Origin: CAZRGV01 sp964599655
GTDB taxonomy: Bacteria > Planctomycetota > Planctomycetia > Isosphaerales > Isosphaeraceae
Assembly (NCBI GenBank): GCA_964599655.1
Contig: CAZRGV010000215.1
Coordinates: forward strand, 1 to 8,029
Direction: 5' to 3'
Length of the DNA: 8,029 nt
Every line of letters starts with the position of its first letter. Position 1 is the first letter of the stretch. Both the position numbers and the translations under genes were made by a program. The notes below the pieces were generated by a model. The model ran no database searches. It was not told the DNA's origin and was given only the letters and a program-made list of their open reading frames with translations. Below, one piece after another: positions 1 through 6,649 of this stretch.

Positions 1-1589
1 GGCGTCGGCCTGATCAGCCCGCCGCCGCACCACGACATCTACTCGATCGAAGACCTCGCCCAGTTGATCCACGACCTCAAAAACGCGAACCCGAGGGCCC
101 GGATCAACGTCAAGCTCGTGGCCGAGGTCGGCGTCGGCACGGTGGCCGCCGGCATCGCCNNNNNNNNNNNNNNNTTGTCCTGATCAGCGGCCACGACGGC
201 GGCACCGGCGCCAGCCCGCAGACCTCCATCAAGCACGCCGGCATCCCCTGGGAGCTTGGCCTGGCTGAGACCCAGCAGACCCTCGTCCTCAACCGGCTTC
301 GGGACCGCATCATCGTCCAGACCGACGGTCAACTCAAGACCGGCCGTGATGTCGTGGTGGCCGCCCTGCTCGGCGCCGAGGAGTACGGCTTCGCCACCGC
401 GCCTCTGGTCGTTATGGGCTGCATCATGATGCGGGTCTGTCACCTCGACACCTGCCCGGTCGGCATCGCCACGCAGAACCCCAAGCTGCGGGAGAAGTTC
501 GCCGGAAAGGCCGAGCATGTGGTCAACTTCTTCTGCTTCATCGCCGAGGAGGTTCGCGAGCTGATGGCCCGGCTCGGCTTCCGCACCATGGACGAGATGA
601 TCGGCCGGAGCGACCTGCTCAACATGAAGCGGGCCATCAACCACTACAAGGCCAAGGGGCTCGACTTCAGCAAGATCTTCCGCCGCCCGAACGTCGGGCC
701 CGACGTGGCCGTTCGCAAGGTGGTCGAGCAGGACCACGGCATCGAGCAGTCGCTCGACTGGACCACCCTGGTTCGCGACTGCGAACCCGCCCTCGAACGC
801 GGCGAGCCCGTCACGCTGAAGTACCCGATCCGCAACGTCAACCGCACCGTCGGGGCGATCCTCGGCAGCGAGCTGACGCGACGTTACGGCGGCGCCGGCC
901 TGCCCGACGACACCATCAAGATCAAGTTCGACGGCTCGGCCGGCCAGTCCTTCGGCGCCTTCCTGCCGAAGGGGATTACCCTAACGCTCGAAGGCGACGC
1001 CAACGATTACGTCGGCAAGGGCCTTTCAGGCGGCAAGATCATCGTCTATCCCCCGAAGGTTTCCACCTTCGTTCCCGAAGAAAACGTCCTGATCGGCAAC
1101 GTCGCCCTCTACGGCGCGACCGGCGGCCGAGCGTTCTTCCGCGGCCGGGCGGGCGAGCGGTTCTGCGTCCGCAACTCGGGCGCGCTGGCCGTCGTCGAAG
1201 GCGTCGGCGACCACGGTTGCGAGTACATGACCGGCGGCGTTGCCTTGGTCATCGGCCCAACCGGCCGGAACTTCGCCGCCGGCATGAGCGGAGGCTTCGC
1301 CTTCCTCTTCGATGAGCATGGCGAGTTCCCGCGCAACTGCAACCTCGAAATGGTCGACCTCGAACCGTTCCAGGACCCCGACGACCTGGAACTCGTCCGA
1401 GACCTCCTGCTCCGGCACGCCGGGTACACCGGCAGCACCGTCGCGGCCCGCATCCTGGGAGACTGGGACTGGGCCGTCTCGAAATTCGTCAAGGTCATGC
1501 CCGTGGACTATCGCCGGGTGCTGCAAGAGCAGAAGCGCGCCGCCGAGAGTCAGAAGGCCGAGATTGCCCTGGAGGTGAGAGGTGGGTAA
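1..1589 (+). CDS. gltB: Glutamate synthase (NADPH) large subunit, C-terminal part
   Basis: This is the 3' part of the GOGAT large subunit, which transfers the glutamine amide nitrogen to 2-oxoglutarate on an FMN / 3Fe-4S core. About 530 residues of a usual ~1500 are present; the N-terminal glutaminase and central domains lie off the left edge. The first codons read SPPPHHDIYSIEDL and KLVAEVGVGT, typical of the FMN-binding synthase domain, continuing after the gap with LISGHDGGTGASP. The three 3Fe-4S cysteines follow as C-x5-C-x4-C (codons at 420, 438 and 453) in GCIMMRVCHLDTCPVG. From about 780 to 1430 lies the glycine-rich GXGXG beta-helix domain. The N run at 160-174 appears to break the frame by one base, but this looks like a gap-size error and not a pseudogene. 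The stop codon (1587-1589) overlaps the start of gltD by 8 bases. The identification is secure. Confidence 0.96.
   Translation, partial: RRPDQPAAAPRHLLDRRPRPVDPRPQKREPEGPDQRQARGRGRRRHGGRRHRXXXXXXVLISGHDGGTGASPQTSIKHAGIPWELGLAETQQTLVLNRLRDRIIVQTDGQLKTGRDVVVAALLGAEEYGFATAPLVVMGCIMMRVCHLDTCPVGIATQNPKLREKFAGKAEHVVNFFCFIAEEVRELMARLGFRTMDEMIGRSDLLNMKRAINHYKAKGLDFSKIFRRPNVGPDVAVRKVVEQDHGIEQSLDWTTLVRDCEPALERGEPVTLKYPIRNVNRTVGAILGSELTRRYGGAGLPDDTIKIKFDGSAGQSFGAFLPKGITLTLEGDANDYVGKGLSGGKIIVYPPKVSTFVPEENVLIGNVALYGATGGRAFFRGRAGERFCVRNSGALAVVEGVGDHGCEYMTGGVALVIGPTGRNFAAGMSGGFAFLFDEHGEFPRNCNLEMVDLEPFQDPDDLELVRDLLLRHAGYTGSTVAARILGDWDWAVSKFVKVMPVDYRRVLQEQKRAAESQKAEIALEVRGG
160..174. other. Assembly gap (15 N) inside gltB
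   Basis: Fifteen undetermined bases. Upstream the gltB frame has codons starting at 157 (GCC); downstream it resumes at 177 (GTC, in VLISGHDGG). That leaves 17 bases between them, not a multiple of three. The family sequence here (a KAHADV-like stretch of six residues) would need 18, so the true gap is probably 16 bases. Confidence 0.95.
1571..1584 (+). promoter_or_regulatory. Ribosome binding site that fixes the gltD GTG start
   Basis: GGAGGTGA at 1571-1578, inside the last codons of gltB, is a near-perfect Shine-Dalgarno sequence. Its GGAGG core ends six bases before the GTG at 1582. This supports the GTG as the gltD start and suggests translational coupling of the two subunits. Confidence 0.8.
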
Positions 1590-3054
1590 GCCGACCGGTT
1601 TCATGGAGCTTCCGCGGGTCACGCCGACCCGCCGTCCGGTGGCGGAGCGCGTGCACGACTATCGCGAAGTGTACAATCCTTTGCCGATCGTCACCCTGCG
1701 CGAGCAGGGGGCCCGCTGCATGGACTGCGGCATCCCGTTCTGCCACCAAGGCTGTCCCCTCGGGAACCTCATTCCTGACTGGAACGACCTGGTCTATCGC
1801 GACCAGTGGCGCGCGGCCATCGACCGCCTCCACGCCACCAACAACTTCCCCGAGTTCACCGGCACGCTCTGCCCCGCCCCCTGCGAGGCCTCCTGCGTGC
1901 TCGGCATCAACAACGACCCGGTCACGATCAAGCAGATCGAGCAGAACATCGTCGACCGCGCCTGGGCCGAAGGCTGGATCACCCCCCAGCCGCCCAGGGT
2001 CAAGACCGGCAAAAAGGTCGCCGTCGTCGGCTCCGGACCCGCCGGACTCGCCGCCGCCCAGCAGCTCGCCCGCGCCGGCCACGACGTCACCGTCTTCGAA
2101 CGGGCCGACCGCATCGGCGGCCTCCTCCGCTACGGCATCCCCGACTTCAAAATGGAGAAGTGGCGGCTCGACCGCCGGCTCCAGCAAATGGAGGCCGAGG
2201 GCGTCGTCTTCAAGCCGGGCGTCAACGTCGGCGTGGATCTGACCGCCGACCAGCTCATGGCCGAATTCGACGCCATCTGCCTCTGCGGCGGCGCGACCCA
2301 GGCCCGTGACCTGCCGATTCCCGGCCGTGAGCTCGACGGCATCCACTTCGCCATGGAGTTCCTTCCGCTCCAGAACAAACGCGGTGCCGGCGACCACATC
2401 CCAGATTCCCAGTTCATCTCGGCGGAGGGAAAGCACGTCGTCATCATCGGCGGCGGCGATACCGGGGCCGACTGCCTCGGCACAGCCCATCGCCAGGGCT
2501 GCGCCAGCGTCGTCCAGTTCGAGATCGTCCCCCGACCCCCCATGGAACGTGCCCCGCACAACCCCTGGCCTCAGTGGTGGAACACCTTCAAGGTGTCGAG
2601 CGCTCACGAGGAAGGAGGCGAGCGAGAGTACTCCATCAGCACCAAGCGGTTCCTCGGCGAGAACGGCCGGGTCACCGCCCTGGAAACGGTCCGCGTCGAG
2701 ATGAAGCCGGTCGACGGCCAGTGGAAGTTCATCGACATCGAAGGAACCGAGAAAACCTACCAGGCCGACCTCGTCCTTCTGGCCATGGGCTTCACCGGCC
2801 CCGAGCGCAAAGGTATGCTCGAACAATTCGGCGTCGAGCTAGACAAATCCGGCAACGTCAAGACCGACGCCGACCGTCGCACCAGCGTCGAGAAGGTCTT
2901 CGCCGCCGGCGACATGGCGCGCGGCCAGAGCCTGATCGTCTGGGCGATCGCCGAGGGCCGTCAGGTCGCCCACACCATCGACGAGTTCCTGATGGGCCAG
3001 ACCGACCTGCCCAGCCCCCTCGACCACGGCAACATCCTCCGACCGTTCGCCTGA
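1582..3054 (+). CDS. gltD: Glutamate synthase (NADPH) small subunit
   Basis: This is the 490-residue GOGAT beta subunit, a usual length. It takes electrons from NADPH through FAD and passes them over iron-sulfur clusters to GltB. The start is GTG, read as MGKPTGFMEL, the characteristic N-terminus of the family, behind a strong Shine-Dalgarno. The N-terminal cluster domain has cysteines at 46, 49, 54 and 58 (ARCMDCGIPFCHQGCP) and at 97, 101 and 105 (CPAPCEASC). The FAD-binding motif is VAVVGSGPAGLAAAQ at about 146-160, with an acidic residue E173 ending the second strand. The NADPH-binding motif is VVIIGGGDTGADC at about 286-298. A C-terminal FAD motif reads FAAGDMARGQSLIVWAI. No key residue is missing. 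It overlaps gltB by 8 bases, so the two are one operon and would be made in matched amounts. A hairpin 18 bases after the stop probably ends the transcript. Confidence 0.97.
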   Translation: MGKPTGFMELPRVTPTRRPVAERVHDYREVYNPLPIVTLREQGARCMDCGIPFCHQGCPLGNLIPDWNDLVYRDQWRAAIDRLHATNNFPEFTGTLCPAPCEASCVLGINNDPVTIKQIEQNIVDRAWAEGWITPQPPRVKTGKKVAVVGSGPAGLAAAQQLARAGHDVTVFERADRIGGLLRYGIPDFKMEKWRLDRRLQQMEAEGVVFKPGVNVGVDLTADQLMAEFDAICLCGGATQARDLPIPGRELDGIHFAMEFLPLQNKRGAGDHIPDSQFISAEGKHVVIIGGGDTGADCLGTAHRQGCASVVQFEIVPRPPMERAPHNPWPQWWNTFKVSSAHEEGGEREYSISTKRFLGENGRVTALETVRVEMKPVDGQWKFIDIEGTEKTYQADLVLLAMGFTGPERKGMLEQFGVELDKSGNVKTDADRRTSVEKVFAAGDMARGQSLIVWAIAEGRQVAHTIDEFLMGQTDLPSPLDHGNILRPFA

Positions 3055-3072
3055 GCAAGGCAAGTCGCGAAC

Positions 3073-3101
3073 GGGCCGGGTCGCGGAATCCGACCCGGCC
3101 C
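3073..3101 (+). terminator. Hairpin after gltD, probable terminator
   Basis: GGGCCGGGTCG (3073-3083) and CGACCCGGCCC (3091-3101) form a perfect 11-bp GC-rich stem with a 7-base loop. It begins 18 bases after the gltD stop. The tail is pyrimidine-rich (CTCGCTCTCTCC) but not a T run, so it is not a textbook intrinsic terminator. It may act as a weak one, as a Rho-assisted one, or protect the 3' end. Confidence 0.65.
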
Positions 3102-3155
3102 CTCGCTCTCTCCGTCGGCTCCATGACGAAGATCCGCCCGTCGGGCGCCACGGCC

Positions 3156-3276
3156 NNNNNNNNNNNNNNNNNNNNNNNNNNNNNNNNNNNNNNNNNNNNN
3201 NNNNNNNNNNNNNNNNNNNNNNNNNNNNNNNNNNNNNNNNNNNNNNNNNNNNNNNNNNNNNNNNNNNNNNNNNNNN
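3156..3276. other. Assembly gap (121 N)
   Basis: 121 undetermined bases between gltD and yggS. The short gap in gltB appears mis-sized, so this length should also be taken as an estimate. Hairpin-forming GC-rich sequence lies just to its left. Confidence 0.98.
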
Positions 3277-3525
3277 GCCGGATCGAGCGGCTGGCGGGTC
3301 GCGATCGAGGAAGGAAACGACGAAGCCTCTCAAAAGCCTCGGCATCAGAACCAGATGTGGACCTTCACATTGGGAATCGGATGCTTCCGAGAGATTCTCT
3401 CCGCTCACGACGCGCTTTCGCCGACAACGACCGTCGCCGCCGGGCTGTCCTCTCCGACTCGCCTCTCCCGCCGTTCCCTCGCGATCCGATCGACCGGTTC
3501 GGCCCCCGACCGCCCCACCGCCCGT

Positions 3526-3555
3526 CTGGAGAATCGAGGCCCAGATCAGTACACT
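3526..3555 (+). promoter_or_regulatory. Possible promoter of yggS giving a leaderless mRNA
   Basis: TACACT at 3550-3555 matches the three best-conserved positions of a -10 box (TA...T). It ends six bases before the yggS ATG at 3562, so transcription would start at or next to the A of the ATG. The -35 candidate CTGGAG (3526-3531, 18-base spacing) is poor. No Shine-Dalgarno precedes this ATG, which fits a leaderless transcript. This is inference from spacing only. Confidence 0.35.
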
Positions 3556-3561
3556 GGGGCC

Positions 3562-4257
3562 ATGACTCCGCGACGCTTGCAGGAAAACTACAACCAGGTC
3601 CTGGCTCGGGTCGCGGACGCGGCCCGGCGCTCCGGCCGACACCCCGAGGACGTCCGGCTCGTCGCCGTCACCAAGAAAGTCCGCGCCGAGCTCGCCCGCG
3701 CGCTCGTCGAGATCGGCCAGCTCGACCTCGGCGAGAACTACCCCCAAGAACTCTGGCGAAAGGCTGAGGCCCTCGCCGACCTCCCCGTGAGGTGGCACCT
3801 GATCGGCCACCTCCAGGGCAACAAGGCGAAACGAACTTATCCGCTCGTTCACCTCGTCCACGCCGTCGACTCTCTCAAGCTCCTCCACGCCCTCGACGAC
3901 CTCGCGGCCGGATCGCCCGAGCCCGCGCCGGTCTGCCTCCAGATCAACTGCTCGGGCGAGGAGGCCAAGCACGGCTGGTCGCCCGAGGCGATTCTGGCCG
4001 ACGCCGAGGCCATCGCCGCCTGCCGCCACGTCCCGATCGTCGGTGTGATGACCATGGCCGCCTTCAGCTCCACCGCCGAGGAGGCCCGCCCCGCCTTCGT
4101 CCGCCTGCGAGAGGTGCGAGACGCCCTTCAGGAACGAACCGGATTTCGCTTGAACGAGCTCTCGATGGGGATGTCCAATGACTTCGAAGTCGCGATCGAG
4201 GAAGGGGCGACCCTGATTCGCGTCGGGACGGCCCTGTTCGAGGGGGTCGAGCCATGA
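3562..4257 (+). CDS. yggS: YggS-family pyridoxal phosphate homeostasis protein
   Basis: A 231-residue member of the YggS/PLPBP family (YlmE in Bacillus), cytosolic proteins that bind pyridoxal 5'-phosphate without known catalysis and keep vitamin B6 and amino-acid pools in balance. The fold is a single TIM-barrel like the N-terminal domain of alanine racemase. The PLP-binding lysine is K38 in LVAVTK. Other family signatures are LGENYPQE (56-63), WHLIGHLQGNK (78-88), and the phosphate-binding C-terminal segment SMGMSNDFEVAI (201-212) with IRVGTALFE (219-227). The ATG at 3562 is chosen because the protein then begins at the usual family position (L-x-x-N-Y before the first helix). A longer in-frame start at 3355 would add 69 residues of low-complexity sequence. 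There is no clear Shine-Dalgarno. The stop overlaps the next ATG by 4 bases (ATGA), so translation is probably coupled. Confidence 0.94.
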   Translation: MTPRRLQENYNQVLARVADAARRSGRHPEDVRLVAVTKKVRAELARALVEIGQLDLGENYPQELWRKAEALADLPVRWHLIGHLQGNKAKRTYPLVHLVHAVDSLKLLHALDDLAAGSPEPAPVCLQINCSGEEAKHGWSPEAILADAEAIAACRHVPIVGVMTMAAFSSTAEEARPAFVRLREVRDALQERTGFRLNELSMGMSNDFEVAIEEGATLIRVGTALFEGVEP

Positions 4258-4583
4258 TCGACGTCACCGAGCATCCCCAGGGCGCCGTGCTTCCCGTCCG
4301 GGCCAAGCCCGGAGCCAGGCGAAACGAGCTCCTCGACGAGCACGCCGGAGCACTTCGCGTCTCGGTCACCGCCGCGCCCGAACAGGGCAAGGCCAACGAC
4401 GCCATCATCGCCGTGCTCGCCGAAAACCTCAACCTCCGCCGCTCGCAAATCTCCCTTCTCACCGGACCAACATCAAAAATCAAGCGATTCCTCATCGAAG
4501 GCATCCGCCCCGACGACCTCCTGGCAAGGATCGACGCCGCGCTCACGCCCACCCTCTTCGAACCGCCCGATCCCGACGTTTGA
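4254..4583 (+). CDS. yggU: DUF167 / YggU family protein
   Basis: A 109-residue protein of the DUF167 (YggU) family, whose biochemical role is not established. The family core is clear: AKPGAR (17-22), VTAAPEQGKAND (38-49) and LLTGPTSKIKRF (68-79), followed by a final helix. It is close to the usual ~100 residues, with a short extra tail rich in proline and aspartate. The ATG lies in ATGA, overlapping the yggS stop, and is preceded by GAGGGGG (4240-4246), seven bases upstream. In E. coli yggS, yggT and yggU are consecutive; here yggS and yggU are directly fused in one coupled pair and the membrane protein YggT is absent between them. The gene order supports a shared function but does not reveal it. 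Confidence 0.9.
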   Translation: MIDVTEHPQGAVLPVRAKPGARRNELLDEHAGALRVSVTAAPEQGKANDAIIAVLAENLNLRRSQISLLTGPTSKIKRFLIEGIRPDDLLARIDAALTPTLFEPPDPDV

Positions 4584-4640
4584 ACACGTCACGCGAAGCG
4601 ATCCTGGAACTCTCTTTCGTCTTCGGAATCACCCTGGACC

Positions 4641-5978
4641 ATGACCAAGACGTACCCGCCCGAGATCACCGTCAAACCCTTGAGCAAGCCGCCGGTGGCT
4701 CGGGTCCGTGTCCCCGGATCGAAGAGCCTCACCAACCGCGCCCTGATCGTCGGCGCCCTGGCCGAAGGGCCCACCACGCTCAACGGCGCGCTCGACAGCG
4801 ACGACACGCGCGTCATGCTCGACTCGCTCGCTCGGCTCGGAATCCCCGTCGAGCACGACCCGGCCACGGCCACGATCCAGTTGACCGGCCAGGGCGGACG
4901 AATCCCCGCGACCTCGGCGCAACTCGATGTCGCCAACTCCGGCACCAGCCTCCGATTCCTCACCGCCATGGTCGCCCTGGGCCACGGCGTCTATACCCTT
5001 GACGGCACCCCCCGAATGCGGCAAAGGCCCGTCTCCGACCTCCTGACCGCCCTCAACCGCCTCGGAGCCGACGCCCGGAGCGACCTCGGAACCGGCTGCC
5101 CACCCGTCACCGTCCGCGCCGACGGACTCGACGGCGGCTACGCCGACGTCCAGGGCGGCACCTCCAGCCAGTTCCTCAGCGGACTGCTCATGGCCCTGCC
5201 CTACGCCAAGGGACCGACCCGCATCGAGGTCCAGGGCACGCTCGTCTCCCAGCCCTATGTCGCCATGACCCTCGCCGTCATGGAGGCGTTCGGTGTCCAG
5301 ATCGCCAACCACAAATATCGTCGCTTCAACATCGAACCCGCCCGATACCGCGGCCGAACCTACGCCATCGAGCCCGACGCCTCCGCCGCCAGCTACTTCT
5401 TCGCCGCGGCCGCCGTCACCGGCGGCTCCGTCACCGTCGAAGGGCTCGGCACCCGCAGCGTCCAGGGCGACATGGGCTTCGTCGATGTCCTCGAACACAT
5501 GGGCTGCCGCGTCGAGCGGTCCAATCACTCGACCACCGTCACCGGCGGTCCGCTCCGCGGCGTCGATGTCGACATGAACGCCATCAGCGACACGGTGATG
5601 ACCCTCGCCGCCGTCGCCACCTTCGCCGAGGGCATGACCCGCATCCGCAACATCGGCCACATCCGGCACAAGGAAACCGACCGAATCTCCGCCCTCGCCA
5701 CCGAACTCCGAAAAATCGGCGCCAACGTCGAGGAACAACCCGACGGCCTCATCCTCTTCCCCCCCGCCCGCATCCAACCCGCCCGCATCGCCACCTACGA
5801 CGACCACCGCATGGCCATGTCGTTCGCCCTCCTCGGCCTCAAGGCCGAAGGCATCACCATCGAAGACCCCTCCTGCGTCGCCAAAACCTACCCCAACTTC
5901 TGGGACGACCTCGAAACGCTCCGCGCGGGTGCCTCGGGCTCTGCCTACGCTCCGGATTCAGACGCTGCGCCAGAATAA
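4641..5978 (+). CDS. aroA: 3-phosphoshikimate 1-carboxyvinyltransferase (EPSP synthase)
   Basis: A 445-residue EPSP synthase, the sixth step of the shikimate pathway: it joins phosphoenolpyruvate to shikimate-3-phosphate on the way to chorismate and aromatic amino acids. Visible active-site segments: PGSKSLTNRA (25-34, with K28, S29 and R33), NSGTSLRF (99-106), DGTPRMRQRP (121-130), QGGTSSQFLSGLLMALP, DASAASYFFAAAAV, AISDTVMTLA with the catalytic aspartate (the Asp313 equivalent of E. coli), RHKETDR with the glutamate, TYDDHRMAMSFAL, and CVAKTYPNFW. Most of the protein follows the enterobacterial/plant class I pattern. The PEP-site segment differs from the E. coli NAGTAMRP: the proline is replaced by F106. 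It starts 57 bases after yggU. No good Shine-Dalgarno precedes the ATG (the nearby sequence is CACCCTGGACC), so it may depend on readthrough from yggS-yggU. The last ~15 residues are a non-conserved acidic tail. Confidence 0.96.
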   Translation: MTKTYPPEITVKPLSKPPVARVRVPGSKSLTNRALIVGALAEGPTTLNGALDSDDTRVMLDSLARLGIPVEHDPATATIQLTGQGGRIPATSAQLDVANSGTSLRFLTAMVALGHGVYTLDGTPRMRQRPVSDLLTALNRLGADARSDLGTGCPPVTVRADGLDGGYADVQGGTSSQFLSGLLMALPYAKGPTRIEVQGTLVSQPYVAMTLAVMEAFGVQIANHKYRRFNIEPARYRGRTYAIEPDASAASYFFAAAAVTGGSVTVEGLGTRSVQGDMGFVDVLEHMGCRVERSNHSTTVTGGPLRGVDVDMNAISDTVMTLAAVATFAEGMTRIRNIGHIRHKETDRISALATELRKIGANVEEQPDGLILFPPARIQPARIATYDDHRMAMSFALLGLKAEGITIEDPSCVAKTYPNFWDDLETLRAGASGSAYAPDSDAAPE

Positions 5979-6015
5979 CCTGATCGATCTCACGTAGCAA
6001 CGCATGATTGGTTGA

Positions 6016-6040
6016 CTGGGGTCTCCGCACGAGACCCCAG
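6016..6040. terminator. Bidirectional terminator hairpin between convergent genes
   Basis: CTGGGGTCTC (6016-6025) and GAGACCCCAG (6031-6040) pair perfectly over 10 bp around the loop CGCAC. An imperfect lower stem extends it outward to about 6010-6046. It lies 37 bases after the aroA stop and 50 bases after the stop of the facing minus-strand gene, so it could end transcripts from both sides. There is no T run on either side. Confidence 0.65.
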
Positions 6041-6090
6041 CCACCCAGGTCACACGAATTGGTCAACGGATTCATGCGCGAGTTCTTGGT

Positions 6091-6642
6091 TTACCATCGC
6101 CGGCGAGGGAACAGAAGGGGACCCCGAAAACACCGAGACGAACTCACCGGATAGCAATAGTGTGGGCATGGGTAACAGTAGCAACCCGGATTCATCACTT
6201 GTGGTTGGGGCGCCGGAACCACCACATCGAGTACCAGCATATGAGCAGGATCAATCACAACTTGTCTCAGTTCCTGCATCAGCTGAGTAATCACGATTCC
6301 TTTGGGAGGGTTGGCGCGAAAAAACTGAACGTTCAAAACCCGGGGGCGTCCGTCAGTGCGGTTCGGCACAGTGAACGCGTAGGACGGTCCCGCAACCGTC
6401 ACGGCTCCATCCCCCTTGATCCTTGACGCCGGGAACGGCGCCCCGGTACTGTCCAGCGGAATGACCGCACCGTTGTCAACGGTGTCGAACAACTTGATGT
6501 CAATATCCTCGCCAGCAATGGGAGTCGTTCCATTCTGGGGGAGATTGTACATCGTGCCACGAATTCCACCGGCCCACGCGAGCGAACCCGGCAGAATCGT
6601 GAGGAAGGCCGAGAAGAGCAGGCGACCCAAGGCGCGTCTCAT
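6091..6642 (-). CDS. Small secreted protein with Cys-rich tail, family unknown
   Basis: A 183-residue protein that I cannot assign to a family. It opens with a clear Sec-type signal peptide: MRRALGR, a hydrophobic core to about residue 20, and a likely cleavage after AWA (24|25). The mature part starts GGIRGTMY and continues with alternating hydrophobic residues (DIDIKLFDTV, YAFTVPNRTD, RVLNVQFFRA, MLVLDVVVP), which suggests a beta-sandwich domain of the kind seen in carboxypeptidase-regulatory or transthyretin-like exported modules; this is inference. The tail is rich in Cys, Tyr and Pro (CYCYPCPHYCYP; cysteines at 154, 156, 159, 163 and 171) and ends in an Arg-rich segment. The start is set at 6642 because GGGAGA lies 7 bases upstream and the signal peptide begins there; an in-frame ATG 27 bases earlier is less likely. 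It is 87 bases downstream of the membrane-protein gene on the same strand. Confidence 0.8.
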   Translation of the reverse strand: MRRALGRLLFSAFLTILPGSLAWAGGIRGTMYNLPQNGTTPIAGEDIDIKLFDTVDNGAVIPLDSTGAPFPASRIKGDGAVTVAGPSYAFTVPNRTDGRPRVLNVQFFRANPPKGIVITQLMQELRQVVIDPAHMLVLDVVVPAPQPQVMNPGCYCYPCPHYCYPVSSSRCFRGPLLFPRRRW

Positions 6643-6649
6643 GGCGTTG

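Larger units (their letters stand above)
3055..3561. other. Intergenic region between gltD and yggS, no gene seen
   Basis: About 507 bases, of which 121 are N. It contains the gltD terminator hairpin, a second small hairpin (CGCCC-GTC-GGGCG, 3135-3147) just left of the gap, and a possible promoter directly before yggS. The yggS frame stays open upstream to the gap, but the translated residues (low-complexity Ser/Thr/Arg/Pro) do not look like part of that family. I find no convincing separate gene; a very small one inside the gap cannot be excluded. Confidence 0.6.

Noticed and set aside
160..177. gltB as a frameshifted pseudogene
   Set aside because: The frame change coincides exactly with the N run, and both sides are well conserved; gap-size error is simpler.
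1495..2826. Long open frame on the minus strand opposite gltB/gltD (443 residues)
   Set aside because: It is the antisense of a well-supported gene in GC-rich DNA. Its translation is dominated by Gly, Ala, Asp, Glu and Val with no motif, as expected for a codon-bias shadow.
3378..3390. CGGATGCTTCCGA, repeated at 7591-7603
   Set aside because: Only 13 bases are shared, and the second copy lies inside the membrane-protein gene coding for ordinary residues (FRKHP); likely chance.
3355..3561. 69-residue N-terminal extension of yggS
   Set aside because: The translation is Ser/Thr/Arg/Pro-rich without family similarity, and the ATG at 3562 gives the normal YggS N-terminus.
2839..4029. Minus-strand open frame running through the 121-base gap
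   Set aside because: Its length depends on reading N as coding, and both ends are antisense to gltD and yggS.
4629..5807. Long open frame on the minus strand opposite aroA (392 residues)
   Set aside because: Low-complexity Gly/Asp/Glu/Val translation with no family signature, lying opposite a complete EPSP synthase.
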